Shown here: in pieces, positions 24,134-31,577 of the stretch
Layout of the letters: every line of letters starts with the position of its first letter
Numbering within the stretch: position 1 is the first letter of the stretch
From: Collinsella sp.
GTDB lineage: Bacteria > Actinomycetota > Coriobacteriia > Coriobacteriales > Coriobacteriaceae
Assembly (NCBI GenBank): GCA_018382295.1
Contig: JAGZQF010000007.1
Coordinates: 1-55,079 of the forward strand
Length of the DNA stretch: 55,079 bases
Direction of reading: 5' to 3'
Program-made: the position numbers and the translations under genes
Notes under the pieces: model-generated
Seen by the model: only the letters and a program-made list of their open reading frames with translations
Told to the model about the DNA's origin: nothing
Databases searched by the model: none

Positions 24134-24775
24134 TTAGGCTGTTAGGTCGAGTTCGTAGAGGAAGCTTTCGCGCGGCATGTCGTGACGGCGCTCTTCGCGG
24201 TTGGCGCGGTGCGTGGCCGTGCGCTTAAAGCCGTGCAGCTCGTAGAACTTCCACGAGCAGTTGGAGTCGGTGTACAGGTGCGCCCTCGTCGCTCCAAGCG
24301 AGGACAGGTGCGAGACCGCGGCATCGAGCAGAACCGTGCCAACGCCCAGGCCATGGACGTCGCGATCCACGGCAAGCAGCGTGACCTCGTTGTCGTGCGG
24401 CAACGGGCTGCTCTCGAGCAGGCGGTTGTTGGTTCGGATGGTTGCGCGCACAAACGAGAGATACTCGGCGCAAGCATCGGGCTCCAGCTCACGCATCTGC
24501 GATAGCAGTGCGCGTTCGGTATCCATCCAATGCTCGTTGATAGTGACGCCGGAGTTCTGTCCTGCGCGTGCAAGTGCAATACCGCGCGCCTGACCGTCGA
24601 TTACGGCAACCTGCGAAAACGTCGACGACGAAAGGCAATAGGCGAGGTCGCATGCGGCCTCAAGGCGGTTGTACTCATCGTTATCCGAATTGTTATGCCA
24701 AAGCTGCTGCAGAATCAGCGCGATGGCGTCGAAGTCTTCGGTATCAAACGGTCGGTAGAGAACCCGCGAAACCAT
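24134..24775 (-). CDS. GNAT family N-acetyltransferase
   Basis: 213-residue acetyltransferase that would move an acetyl group from acetyl-CoA to an amine. The acetyl-CoA loop is DRDVHGLGVGTVLLDAAVSHL, preceded by EVTLLAVD and followed by ARAHLYTDSNCSWKFYELHGFKR. The N-terminus (YRPFDTEDFDAIALILQQLW) also fits the fold. The acceptor is unknown. GAAAGAGG lies five bases before the ATG. It is transcribed away from purH. Confidence 0.85.
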   Translation of the reverse strand: MVSRVLYRPFDTEDFDAIALILQQLWHNNSDNDEYNRLEAACDLAYCLSSSTFSQVAVIDGQARGIALARAGQNSGVTINEHWMDTERALLSQMRELEPDACAEYLSFVRATIRTNNRLLESSPLPHDNEVTLLAVDRDVHGLGVGTVLLDAAVSHLSSLGATRAHLYTDSNCSWKFYELHGFKRTATHRANREERRHDMPRESFLYELDLTA

Positions 24776-25052
24776 GGTGCCTCTTTCTTTTGCGGATGCA
24801 TATCGAGCACAGTTCTACCACGCCATTGGCATCTAATTATGGTGCCCCTGTGTTCCATGAACTCACCGTGCCCGGTGCCGCGCCCATCGCCTCCGCTCAC
24901 AAACTTTTTCTGCATATGCGCCCGTTGCGGGGTGCATCGATGCGCTCGATGCGCTACATTGAATCAGTATTTTCAATGCCGCTGCGCGAGCGCTGCAGAT
25001 CGACGTATCACCGACTCACAGAGCACGGCGGCGTACCAGACAGGAGGACTGC

Positions 25053-26660
25053 ATGGGATCTGATGTGAAGATCGCACGCGCGTTGATCTCGGTTACCGAT
25101 AAGACGGGCGTCGTCGATTTCGCACGGACGCTGGTCGATGACTTTGGCGTCGAGATCGTCTCTACGGGCGGCACGGCTCGTGCCATCGAGGACGCGGGCG
25201 TTCCCGTAACCCCCATCGAGGAGTTCACGGGCTATCCCGAGATGATGGACGGCCGCGTTAAGACCCTGCACCCCAAGGTTCACGGCGCGCTGCTGGCCCG
25301 CCGCGATTCCGAGCAGCACATGCAGGAGGCCGCTCAGCACGGCATTAAGCTGATCGACCTGGTCGTCGTCAACCTGTACGAGTTCGAGAAGACCGTCGCC
25401 AACCCCGAGGTCACCTTCGCGGATGCCATCGAGCACATCGACATCGGTGGCCCCTCCATGCTGCGCTCTGCCGCCAAGAACGCCGCGAGCGTTACCGTCA
25501 TCTCCGACCCGGCCGACTATGATGCCGTCCTGGCCGAGATGCACGAGACCGGTGGCTGCACCACGCTTTCCACCCGTCGTCGCCTGCAGGTGAAGGTCTA
25601 CCAGACCACCGCCGCCTACGACACGGCCATCTCCCGCTGGCTCGCCGCCCAGGCAAGCGACGTGGCGGACACCTCTGCCAAGCTCGAGATTTCGCTGGAG
25701 AAGGTCGACGACCTGCGCTATGGCGAGAACCCGCAGCAGAAAGCCACAGTCTATCGCTTTGCCGAGGGCTGCGAGAACACCGCGAGCTCGCAGTTCCCGC
25801 TCGTGGGCTCCAAGCAGATCCAGGGCAAGCCGCTCAGCTACAACAACTATCTGGATGCCGACGCCGCTTGGAACCTGGTCCGCGAGTTCGACGAGCCGGC
25901 CTGCGTAATCCTCAAGCACCAGAACCCCTGCGGTTCCGCCGTTGCCGAGGACATCACGGCTGCCTACGACCGCGCTTTTGCCTGCGATCCCAAGAGCGCC
26001 TTCGGCGGCATCATCGCCTGCAACCGCGAGGTTCCCTTTGATCTGGTTGAGCACTTTGCCGATCAGAACAAGCAGTTCGTCGAGGTCATCATCGCCCCGA
26101 GCTATACCGCCGAGGCGCTCGAGCGCATGGCCAAGCGCCCCAACCTGCGCGTGTTGGCGACCGGCGGCGTGGACCACGGCGCTCAGGTGGAGCTGCGCTC
26201 CGTCGACGGCGGCATGCTGGTGCAGGAGGTCGACCACGTGACCGAGGATCCCGCGACCTTTACGTTCCCCACCGACCGCAAGCCCACCGACGCCGAGATG
26301 GCCGAGCTCGAGTTTGCCTGGAAGGTCTGCAAGGGCGTCAAGTCTAACGCCATCCTGGTCTCCAAGGGCAAGGCCGGCATTGGCATGGGCCCCGGTCAGC
26401 CCAACCGCGTTGACTCCGCACTGCTGGCCTGCGAGCGTGCCGAGGACTTCTGCGAGCGTGAGGGCGTGGAGAAGGGCGGCTTTGCCTGCGCAAGCGACGC
26501 ATTCTTCCCGTTCCGCGACAACGTCGACGTGCTTGCCGCGCACGGCGTGACCTGCATCATCCAGCCCGGCGGCTCCAAGCGCGATGACGAGAGCATTCAG
26601 GCCTGCAACGAGCACAATATTGCTATGGTCTTTACAGGCGCTCGCCACTTTAGGCACTAA
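25053..26660 (+). CDS. purH: Bifunctional AICAR formyltransferase / IMP cyclohydrolase
   Basis: Last two steps of purine synthesis, AICAR to FAICAR to IMP. It has 535 residues. The N-terminal cyclohydrolase shows ALISVTDKTGVVDFA, STGGTARAIEDAGV and GRVKTLHPKVHGALLARR. The C-terminal transformylase shows LRYGENPQQKA, GKPLSYNNYLDADAAW, KHQNPCG, KSAFGGIIACN, and ends SDAFFPFRDNVDVLAAHGV...QPGGSKRDDE...FTGARHFRH. CAGGAGGACTGC precedes the ATG. It probably also consumes the AICAR made by HisF. It has its own 277-base upstream region and terminator. Confidence 0.97.
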   Translation: MGSDVKIARALISVTDKTGVVDFARTLVDDFGVEIVSTGGTARAIEDAGVPVTPIEEFTGYPEMMDGRVKTLHPKVHGALLARRDSEQHMQEAAQHGIKLIDLVVVNLYEFEKTVANPEVTFADAIEHIDIGGPSMLRSAAKNAASVTVISDPADYDAVLAEMHETGGCTTLSTRRRLQVKVYQTTAAYDTAISRWLAAQASDVADTSAKLEISLEKVDDLRYGENPQQKATVYRFAEGCENTASSQFPLVGSKQIQGKPLSYNNYLDADAAWNLVREFDEPACVILKHQNPCGSAVAEDITAAYDRAFACDPKSAFGGIIACNREVPFDLVEHFADQNKQFVEVIIAPSYTAEALERMAKRPNLRVLATGGVDHGAQVELRSVDGGMLVQEVDHVTEDPATFTFPTDRKPTDAEMAELEFAWKVCKGVKSNAILVSKGKAGIGMGPGQPNRVDSALLACERAEDFCEREGVEKGGFACASDAFFPFRDNVDVLAAHGVTCIIQPGGSKRDDESIQACNEHNIAMVFTGARHFRH

Positions 26661-26689
26661 GTTTCGCCTCGGGACAAAATAATCTTTGC

Positions 26690-26726
26690 AAAAGACGGTC
26701 GCTCCGTTTGGAGGGCCGTCTTTTTG
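26690..26726 (+). terminator. Terminator after purH
   Basis: AAAAGACGG (26690-26698) pairs with CCGTCTTTT (26716-26724), with an inner CTCC/GGAG stem and trailing T residues. Confidence 0.85.
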
Positions 26727-26765
26727 GTATAAGAGGACGGAATGACTAACACGAAAGGTATGACC

Positions 26766-27473
26766 ATGCCCCAGATTGATGATGCCGAGCTGTTTGGCAA
26801 TGCCGAGGATCAGCGTGCGTACGAGGACTTTTGCGCCAATCAGGAGGCGGTCGAGAAGTTTACGCTCGACAAGCCCGCGCTCGTCTGCCGTTGGCGCATG
26901 TCCAACAAAAAGGTGCCCATGCTCAATCGCCACATCCGCGCGCTGTCCGAGCGTCTGGTGCAGGGCGAGCCACTCACCCATAACATGCTCAGCTGGGCCA
27001 AGCAGCACGTTGAGTGGTCACTTGCCGAGGGCGATTACACCGCACATGACGGCGTGCTCATGCTGGTGATCGACGTCAACGGCAACGCTGCCATGACGGT
27101 GGGGGAGTACGAGCCGCTAGCCGATACGTCGGCCAAGGCGCTGCGCGCCCGCTCCGCCGAGGCTCGCTCCGAGGCCGACGAAACCGGCGTGGCACCCGAG
27201 CTGCTCGCCGCCGTCAACAACGGCGAGCTTGCCTTTGTGGCGCCGGCGGACGAGTGCCTGTGCGGCACGGCGACGCTCATCGAGCAGCTGGCCCAGACCA
27301 AGGGCATCCCGGTCACGCGCGTAGACATTCCCGCGCAGCTTAAGGGCGCGCTGTTCCTAGTGAGCGACGAGCACGGCGTGGTCCCCGCGACCGAGACGGA
27401 CGCCGCCGAGGCCGACGCCGCCACGGTCGCCTTCTTCGCCGACGGCTACGAAAAGCTCCGCGCCCGCCGCTAA
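26766..27473 (+). CDS. Conserved protein of unknown function
   Basis: 235 residues with a mixed alpha/beta composition and no signal peptide or membrane helix. Segments that may be conserved are LVCRWRMSNKKVPMLNRHIRAL, GVLMLVIDVNGNAAMTVGEYEPL and GALFLVSDEHGVV. I do not recognise the family. Three in-frame ATGs (26742, 26760, 26766) are possible. I chose 26766 because GAAAGG is well spaced before it, but 26742 (243 residues) has GAGG upstream. It stands alone between purH and a two-component system. Confidence 0.65.
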   Translation: MPQIDDAELFGNAEDQRAYEDFCANQEAVEKFTLDKPALVCRWRMSNKKVPMLNRHIRALSERLVQGEPLTHNMLSWAKQHVEWSLAEGDYTAHDGVLMLVIDVNGNAAMTVGEYEPLADTSAKALRARSAEARSEADETGVAPELLAAVNNGELAFVAPADECLCGTATLIEQLAQTKGIPVTRVDIPAQLKGALFLVSDEHGVVPATETDAAEADAATVAFFADGYEKLRARR

Positions 27474-27511
27474 ATGATTTTTCTGGGACGGGGATTTAAT
27501 AATCATTTGAT

Positions 27512-27534
27512 CCTCGCTCCCGTTGCGAGCGAGG
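27512..27534. repeat. Hairpin upstream of the response regulator
   Basis: CCTCGCTC and GAGCGAGG form a perfect 8-bp stem with a 7-base loop and no T run. It lies 39 bases after the unknown gene and 118 before the regulator start. Confidence 0.5.
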
Positions 27535-27651
27535 GGCGAACCAAACGCTTTCGTTCGCGAACAGTTCTGTCACCTTGGCGCCGCGCGCGGTGCACACCTG
27601 CAGTTTCGCAGCCATAATGGTGGCAAGACAACCAAGAGGGGAGCGGAACCC

Positions 27652-28323
27652 ATGCCGCTGATCTATATCGTTGAGGACGACGAGCCCATCCGTCGCGAGC
27701 TCGCCGACATCCTCGCCCGTGCCGGTTTTGGGGTTGAGGCCTGCGGATCGTTCGAGCACGTCTCGCGCGATATTCTCGCCGCCGCTCCCGACCTGGTGCT
27801 GCTCGACCTCACACTCCCTGTCAAAGACGGCCAGCACATCTGCCATGAGGTTCGCCGCGAATCCGAGGTTCCCATCATCGTCCTCACGTCGCGTACGACC
27901 GAGATCGACGAGGTCATGGCCATGACGCTCGGTGCGGACGACTTTGTTCCCAAGCCCTACAGCGCCCGTGTGCTCGTGGCGCGCATCAACGCACTACTGC
28001 GTCGCACCGCGACGGCGGGCGAGCGCAGCACGCTCGTCCACAAGGGACTGGAGCTCGACCTCGCACGCTCCATGGTCACCAACACACAAACGGGCACCAG
28101 CACCGAGCTCACCAAAAACGAGCTGCGTATCCTCTCGCTGCTTCTGAGCCGCGCGGGCAAGATTGTTTCGCGCTCGGCCATCATGCAGGACCTGTGGGAC
28201 TCCGACGCCTTCGTGGACGACAACACGCTCACCGTCAACATCAACCGCCTGCGCACCACGCTCGAAAAAATCGGCATCAAGGGGTATTTGACAACGCACC
28301 GCGGCCAAGGCTATTCGGTCTAG
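27652..28323 (+). CDS. OmpR-family response regulator (BceR-like)
   Basis: 223 residues. The receiver domain (1-115) has the acidic pair IVEDDE, the phosphorylated Asp in LVLLDLTLPVKDG, the Thr/Ser site in IIVLTSRT and the Lys in FVPKPYS. The winged-helix DNA-binding domain (about 130-223) has LTKNELRILSLLLSRAGKIVSRS, DNTLTVNINRLRTTL and THRGQGYSV. The ATG at 27652 follows GAGGGGAGCGGAACCC. It is followed after nine bases by an intramembrane-sensing kinase, a pair like the BceRS/GraRS antibiotic-stress systems. Confidence 0.92.
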   Translation: MPLIYIVEDDEPIRRELADILARAGFGVEACGSFEHVSRDILAAAPDLVLLDLTLPVKDGQHICHEVRRESEVPIIVLTSRTTEIDEVMAMTLGADDFVPKPYSARVLVARINALLRRTATAGERSTLVHKGLELDLARSMVTNTQTGTSTELTKNELRILSLLLSRAGKIVSRSAIMQDLWDSDAFVDDNTLTVNINRLRTTLEKIGIKGYLTTHRGQGYSV

Positions 28324-28332
28324 GGGCCGGCT

Positions 28333-29376
28333 ATGTCGTTTGGCAAGTTCTTTAAAGACGCACTGCTTCCCGTCGCCGTGTGGACGTGCGGCGTGCTGCT
28401 GAGCTGCTTTGTGCTGACGGTCGCCGGTGCACCCGTCTCTATCGCGGTCGTGGCGGTCGGCGTGTCCTTTATCTTTGGCATTCTCGGCATCGTGATCGAA
28501 TACGCTCGCCGTCGCCGTTTTCTGCGTCAGTTGGAGCGCGCGGCCGAGGAGCTCGAGAGTCCCGCATGGGTGCAGGAGATGGTGCAATGCCCGACCTATG
28601 CCGAGGGCGAGCTCGAATACGAGGTTTTGCGCCGGGTGGGCAAAGCCGCTTGCGACGAGGTTGCCGAAGGCCGGCGTCAGACCGATGACTATCGCGACTA
28701 TATCGAGAGCTGGGTCCACGAGGCCAAGCTGCCCCTGGCCGCGGCCCATCTGATTTTGGAAAACCTGGATGGCAGCGAAGACGACCTGTCGCGTGTGGAT
28801 GACCTGGGTCGCGAGCTGGCTCGCGTGGAGCGCTATATCGACCAGGCGCTGTACTACGCGCGCTCGGAAGTCGTGGAGCGCGACTACTTGATTCGCCGCT
28901 GGGATCTCAAGACCCTGGTGACGGGCGCGATTAAGGCCAACGCGCGCGAGCTCATCGCGGCGCACGTGGCCCCGGTGTGCGAGAACCTCGACTTTGAGGT
29001 CTTTACCGACGAGAAGTGGCTCGAGTTTATTCTGGGCCAGCTCATTCAGAACAGCATTAAATATGCGCGCGCGGATGGCGCAAAGATCGTGTTTTCGGGT
29101 GCGTTGCTGGACGAGGGCCTGGCAAGCGAGCGCATCGAGCTTACCGTCGCGGACAACGGCTGCGGCGTGAGCGCGGCCGACCTGCCGCGCGTGTTCGAGA
29201 AGGGCTTTACCGGCGACAACGGCCGCACCACCAAGCGCGCAACGGGCATCGGTCTCTATCTGGTGGCGCGCCTGTGCTCCAAGATGGGCATCGACGTCAC
29301 CGCAGCATCGGAGCCGGGCGAAGGCTTCGTCGTAACATTCGCCTTCTCAACCAACAAGTTCCAATACTTCGAGTAA
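28333..29376 (+). CDS. Intramembrane-sensing histidine kinase (BceS-like)
   Basis: 347 residues. Two membrane helices near the N-terminus (about 11-31 and 35-55) have almost no loop between them, the hallmark of kinases that sense through a partner transporter. The phospho-acceptor is His129 in YIESWVHEAKLPLAA. The ATPase part has LIQNSIKYA, LTVADNGCGVSAADL, VFEKGFTGDNGR and ATGIGLYLVARLCSKMG. BceS-type kinases usually sit beside a BceAB ABC transporter, but none is present in this window. A terminator follows. Confidence 0.9.
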   Translation: MSFGKFFKDALLPVAVWTCGVLLSCFVLTVAGAPVSIAVVAVGVSFIFGILGIVIEYARRRRFLRQLERAAEELESPAWVQEMVQCPTYAEGELEYEVLRRVGKAACDEVAEGRRQTDDYRDYIESWVHEAKLPLAAAHLILENLDGSEDDLSRVDDLGRELARVERYIDQALYYARSEVVERDYLIRRWDLKTLVTGAIKANARELIAAHVAPVCENLDFEVFTDEKWLEFILGQLIQNSIKYARADGAKIVFSGALLDEGLASERIELTVADNGCGVSAADLPRVFEKGFTGDNGRTTKRATGIGLYLVARLCSKMGIDVTAASEPGEGFVVTFAFSTNKFQYFE

Positions 29377-29406
29377 CGCACACGGCAAACGCCCGTCCAA
29401 ACAAAA

Positions 29407-29440
29407 TGTGCCGCCCCAAACGGGGCGGCACACCATTTTT
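29407..29440 (+). terminator. Terminator after the kinase gene
   Basis: TGTGCCGCCCC (29407-29417) pairs with GGGGCGGCACA (29422-29432) around a 4-base loop, then CCATTTTT. Confidence 0.92.
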
Positions 29441-29473
29441 CCATCAGCCAACTCGCTGAAGTACGGTGACGAA

Positions 29474-29564
29474 GGCGCAAGGCCGGGAGGGGTTATCTAA
29501 GCCGACATCCCGCAGCCGCGAAGCGGCGAGGACGTCGGCGTGATAACCCCGCAGGCCTTGCGCC
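29474..29564. repeat. 91-base multi-tier palindrome between convergent genes
   Basis: Nested arms: GGCGCAAGGCC (29474-29484) with GGCCTTGCGCC (29554-29564); GGGGTTATC (29489-29497) with GATAACCCC (29542-29550); GCCGAC (29501-29506) with GTCGGC (29534-29539); CCGC/GCGG at the tip. No T run. It lies between the kinase terminator and the end of the universal stress gene. Confidence 0.88.
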
Positions 29565-29577
29565 GGCGGGAAGGAAC

Positions 29578-30015
29578 CTACTTCACGACCAAGATGTCGC
29601 AGTCGGTGTTGCGCAGCAGGAACGTCGAAATCGAACCCAGCAGCGCATACTTGATCGAGGACAGGCCGCGGGCGCCGCAGAGCACCAGGTCGGGCTTGAC
29701 CACGTCGAGCATCTCGTCCTTGAGCGTCTCACGAATACGGCCGGCGCGAATCATAACCTCGACCTCGGGAATATCGGGATTGGCCTTGGCCTCTTCGAGC
29801 TGCTTGGCGATGGAGTTCTTGAATGCTTCCTCTAGGCCGTTGACCAGATCGACCGGATAGGAACCGGCGCTCTCGAGCGCAGTGGAGTCGATGACGTGGC
29901 CGATGATTAGCTTGGCGCCGTTGTTCGCGGCGACCTTGATGGCGCGTGCGAGCACAAAATCCTGCTGCTCAGTACCGTCGAGTGAAACAAATACCTTGGT
30001 GTAGCCCTCGTTCAT
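29578..30015 (-). CDS. Universal stress protein, UspA family
   Basis: 145-residue single-domain Usp. It starts KVFVSLDGTEQQDFVLARA and has LIIGHVIDS. The ATP-binding type loop near the end reads LVLCGARGLSSIKYALLGSISTFLLRNTDCDILVVK, a G-rich motif close to the G-2x-G-9x-G-S/T pattern, so it probably binds ATP. AAGGAGGAAACC precedes the ATG on the minus strand. TATAAC and a 16-base palindrome lie about 90 bases upstream. Confidence 0.92.
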   Translation of the reverse strand: MNEGYTKVFVSLDGTEQQDFVLARAIKVAANNGAKLIIGHVIDSTALESAGSYPVDLVNGLEEAFKNSIAKQLEEAKANPDIPEVEVMIRAGRIRETLKDEMLDVVKPDLVLCGARGLSSIKYALLGSISTFLLRNTDCDILVVK

Positions 30016-30104
30016 GGTTTCCTCCTTGGTCTATCGCACGGGCGCGGGGCTCGTGCATCGGGCGGGCGCGGGCGCGTTGGCCGCCGGACACTTTATCTTG
30101 TTGC

Positions 30105-30126
30105 AGTTATACCCAAGGATTTGGGT
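30105..30126 (-). promoter_or_regulatory. Operator-like palindrome at the uspA-type promoter
   Basis: ACCCAA-GGAT-TTGGGT (30111-30126) is a perfect 6-bp palindrome. On the minus strand it lies just before TATAAC (30105-30110), a -10 candidate. A repressor bound there would overlap the -10/-35 spacer. Confidence 0.45.
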
Positions 30127-30262
30127 TTGACCGCTCGCAATTCTGTGAACGGGCGAGTTTTTTGGTAAGGGTAGGCGTAGACGCGCCCGAACGGTTGATA
30201 ATGGGACATCGCCCGCACCGTCCGCAGAACAATATCGGCGGGTGTCTAACGAGGGGGTCCCT

Positions 30263-31243
30263 TTGGATATTATCGAGCTTCTAAAATCTGCCTTCATGGG
30301 CCTGGTCGAGGGCATCACCGAATGGCTGCCTGTTTCGTCGACCGGTCACATGATCTTGGTGGACGAGTTCGTCAAGATGAACGTGAGCGAGACGTTCTGG
30401 AATATGTTCCTGGTCGTGATTCAGCTCGGCGCCATTCTGGCCGTCTGTGTGCTGTTCTTCCATGAGCTCAATCCGTTCTCGCCCAGCAAGGGCAAGGAGG
30501 GCCGTCGCGACACCTGGGTGCTGTGGGGCAAGATTGTGCTCGGTTGCATTCCTGCGGCGGCGATCGGCCTGCCGCTCAACGACTGGATGGAGGAGCATTT
30601 CTACAATGCTCCCGTCGTGGCGCTGGCGCTCATTGTGTACGGCGTGCTGTTTATCGTGATCGAGAACTGGCGCGCGAGCAAGCGCGAGGAAATGGCCGTT
30701 GCCGGTTCGTTTGGTTCTCGTGCTGTGGTGTCGGGTGGACGTCCCGCCGGTGCGCACTTTGCGGCGCCCGTCGCGGCTACCGCTGAGGATGAGCGCGATG
30801 ACGAGGATCTGGACTTTGGTTCCATCACCACGCTCGAGGACCTGAGTTGGAAGACCGCACTGGGCATCGGATGCTTCCAGGTGCTCTCGCTGATTCCGGG
30901 CACGTCGCGCTCCGGTTCCACCATCATCGGCGGCCTGCTTTTGGGCTGCACGCGTTCGGTGGCGTCCAAGTTTACGTTCTTCCTGGCCATCCCTGTCATG
31001 TTTGGAGCGAGTGCGCTCAAGCTGGTCAAGTATTTCATCAAGGGCGGTACGTTCGGTGCCAACGAGGTCGCCATCCTGGGCGTGGGCTGCGTTGTGGCCT
31101 TTGTGGTTTCGCTCATCGCTATCAAGTGGCTCATGGGCTTCGTCCGCCGTCACGACTTTAAGTGCTTCGGTGTTTACCGCATCATCCTGGGCATCGTAGT
31201 GCTCGCATACTTCTTCGTTCTGGAGCCGATGCTCGGCCTCTAA
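30263..31243 (+). CDS. uppP: Undecaprenyl-diphosphatase, BacA type
   Basis: Membrane enzyme that recycles the lipid carrier of peptidoglycan synthesis. It has 326 residues. Signatures are the N-terminal MGLVEGITEWLPVSSTGHMILVD and the second SLIPGTSRSGSTIIGGLLLG. The start is TTG 30263 (MDIIELLKSA...), six bases after GAGGGGG. Residues about 143-187, between two membrane helices, form an extra polar loop with Ala/Gly and a run of acidic residues (ATAEDERDDEDLDFG). This makes the protein about 45 residues longer than the usual 265-290. A terminator follows. Confidence 0.95.
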   Translation: MDIIELLKSAFMGLVEGITEWLPVSSTGHMILVDEFVKMNVSETFWNMFLVVIQLGAILAVCVLFFHELNPFSPSKGKEGRRDTWVLWGKIVLGCIPAAAIGLPLNDWMEEHFYNAPVVALALIVYGVLFIVIENWRASKREEMAVAGSFGSRAVVSGGRPAGAHFAAPVAATAEDERDDEDLDFGSITTLEDLSWKTALGIGCFQVLSLIPGTSRSGSTIIGGLLLGCTRSVASKFTFFLAIPVMFGASALKLVKYFIKGGTFGANEVAILGVGCVVAFVVSLIAIKWLMGFVRRHDFKCFGVYRIILGIVVLAYFFVLEPMLGL

Positions 31244-31287
31244 CTTAGTCGACGCTGCGCGGCGGCCGGGGCGACAACTTGTCATTC

Positions 31288-31330
31288 AAAGGGGGTGGCA
31301 TGACCAAAAGGTCTATGCTGCCCCCTTTTT
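31288..31330 (+). terminator. Terminator after uppP
   Basis: AAAGGGGG (31288-31295) pairs with CCCCCTTT (31321-31328), inner GCATGACC/GGTCTATGC, followed by T residues. Confidence 0.9.
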
Positions 31331-31405
31331 CATGCCAATTTGTTCGCCCTGGCCGCCGCTCGCTGCTGCTGTCATGACATCGGCGGTTTCGTGATTGTCA
31401 ATAGA

Positions 31406-31438
31406 TTGGTGCAAAGTAACCTGACCCCATTGCGCCAA
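31406..31438. repeat. Family B repeat, copy 1
   Basis: TTGGTGCAAAGTAACCTGAC continues CCCATTGCGCCAA; the ends TTGGTGCAA and TTGCGCCAA are near-complementary. The same unit occurs on the minus strand at 37775-37806. Confidence 0.75.
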
Positions 31439-31485
31439 ATCCGCTGGGGCGGGCCTGACGGTGGCGCACGGAGTCGTGGTGTGAT

Positions 31486-31516
31486 TTGCGTCGGTGTCCG
31501 CGCGGCTCGGTATACT
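31486..31516 (+). promoter_or_regulatory. Candidate promoter of pcrA
   Basis: TATACT at 31511-31516 is a good -10 box. TTGCGT at 31486-31491 is a possible -35 with a long 19-base spacer. The pcrA start is 62 bases further on. Confidence 0.5.
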
Positions 31517-31577
31517 GGTACGGCTCAAACTATGGCGCCGCCCGCAGGCGCGCCGTCCGTCAGATGAGGAGTCGCCC

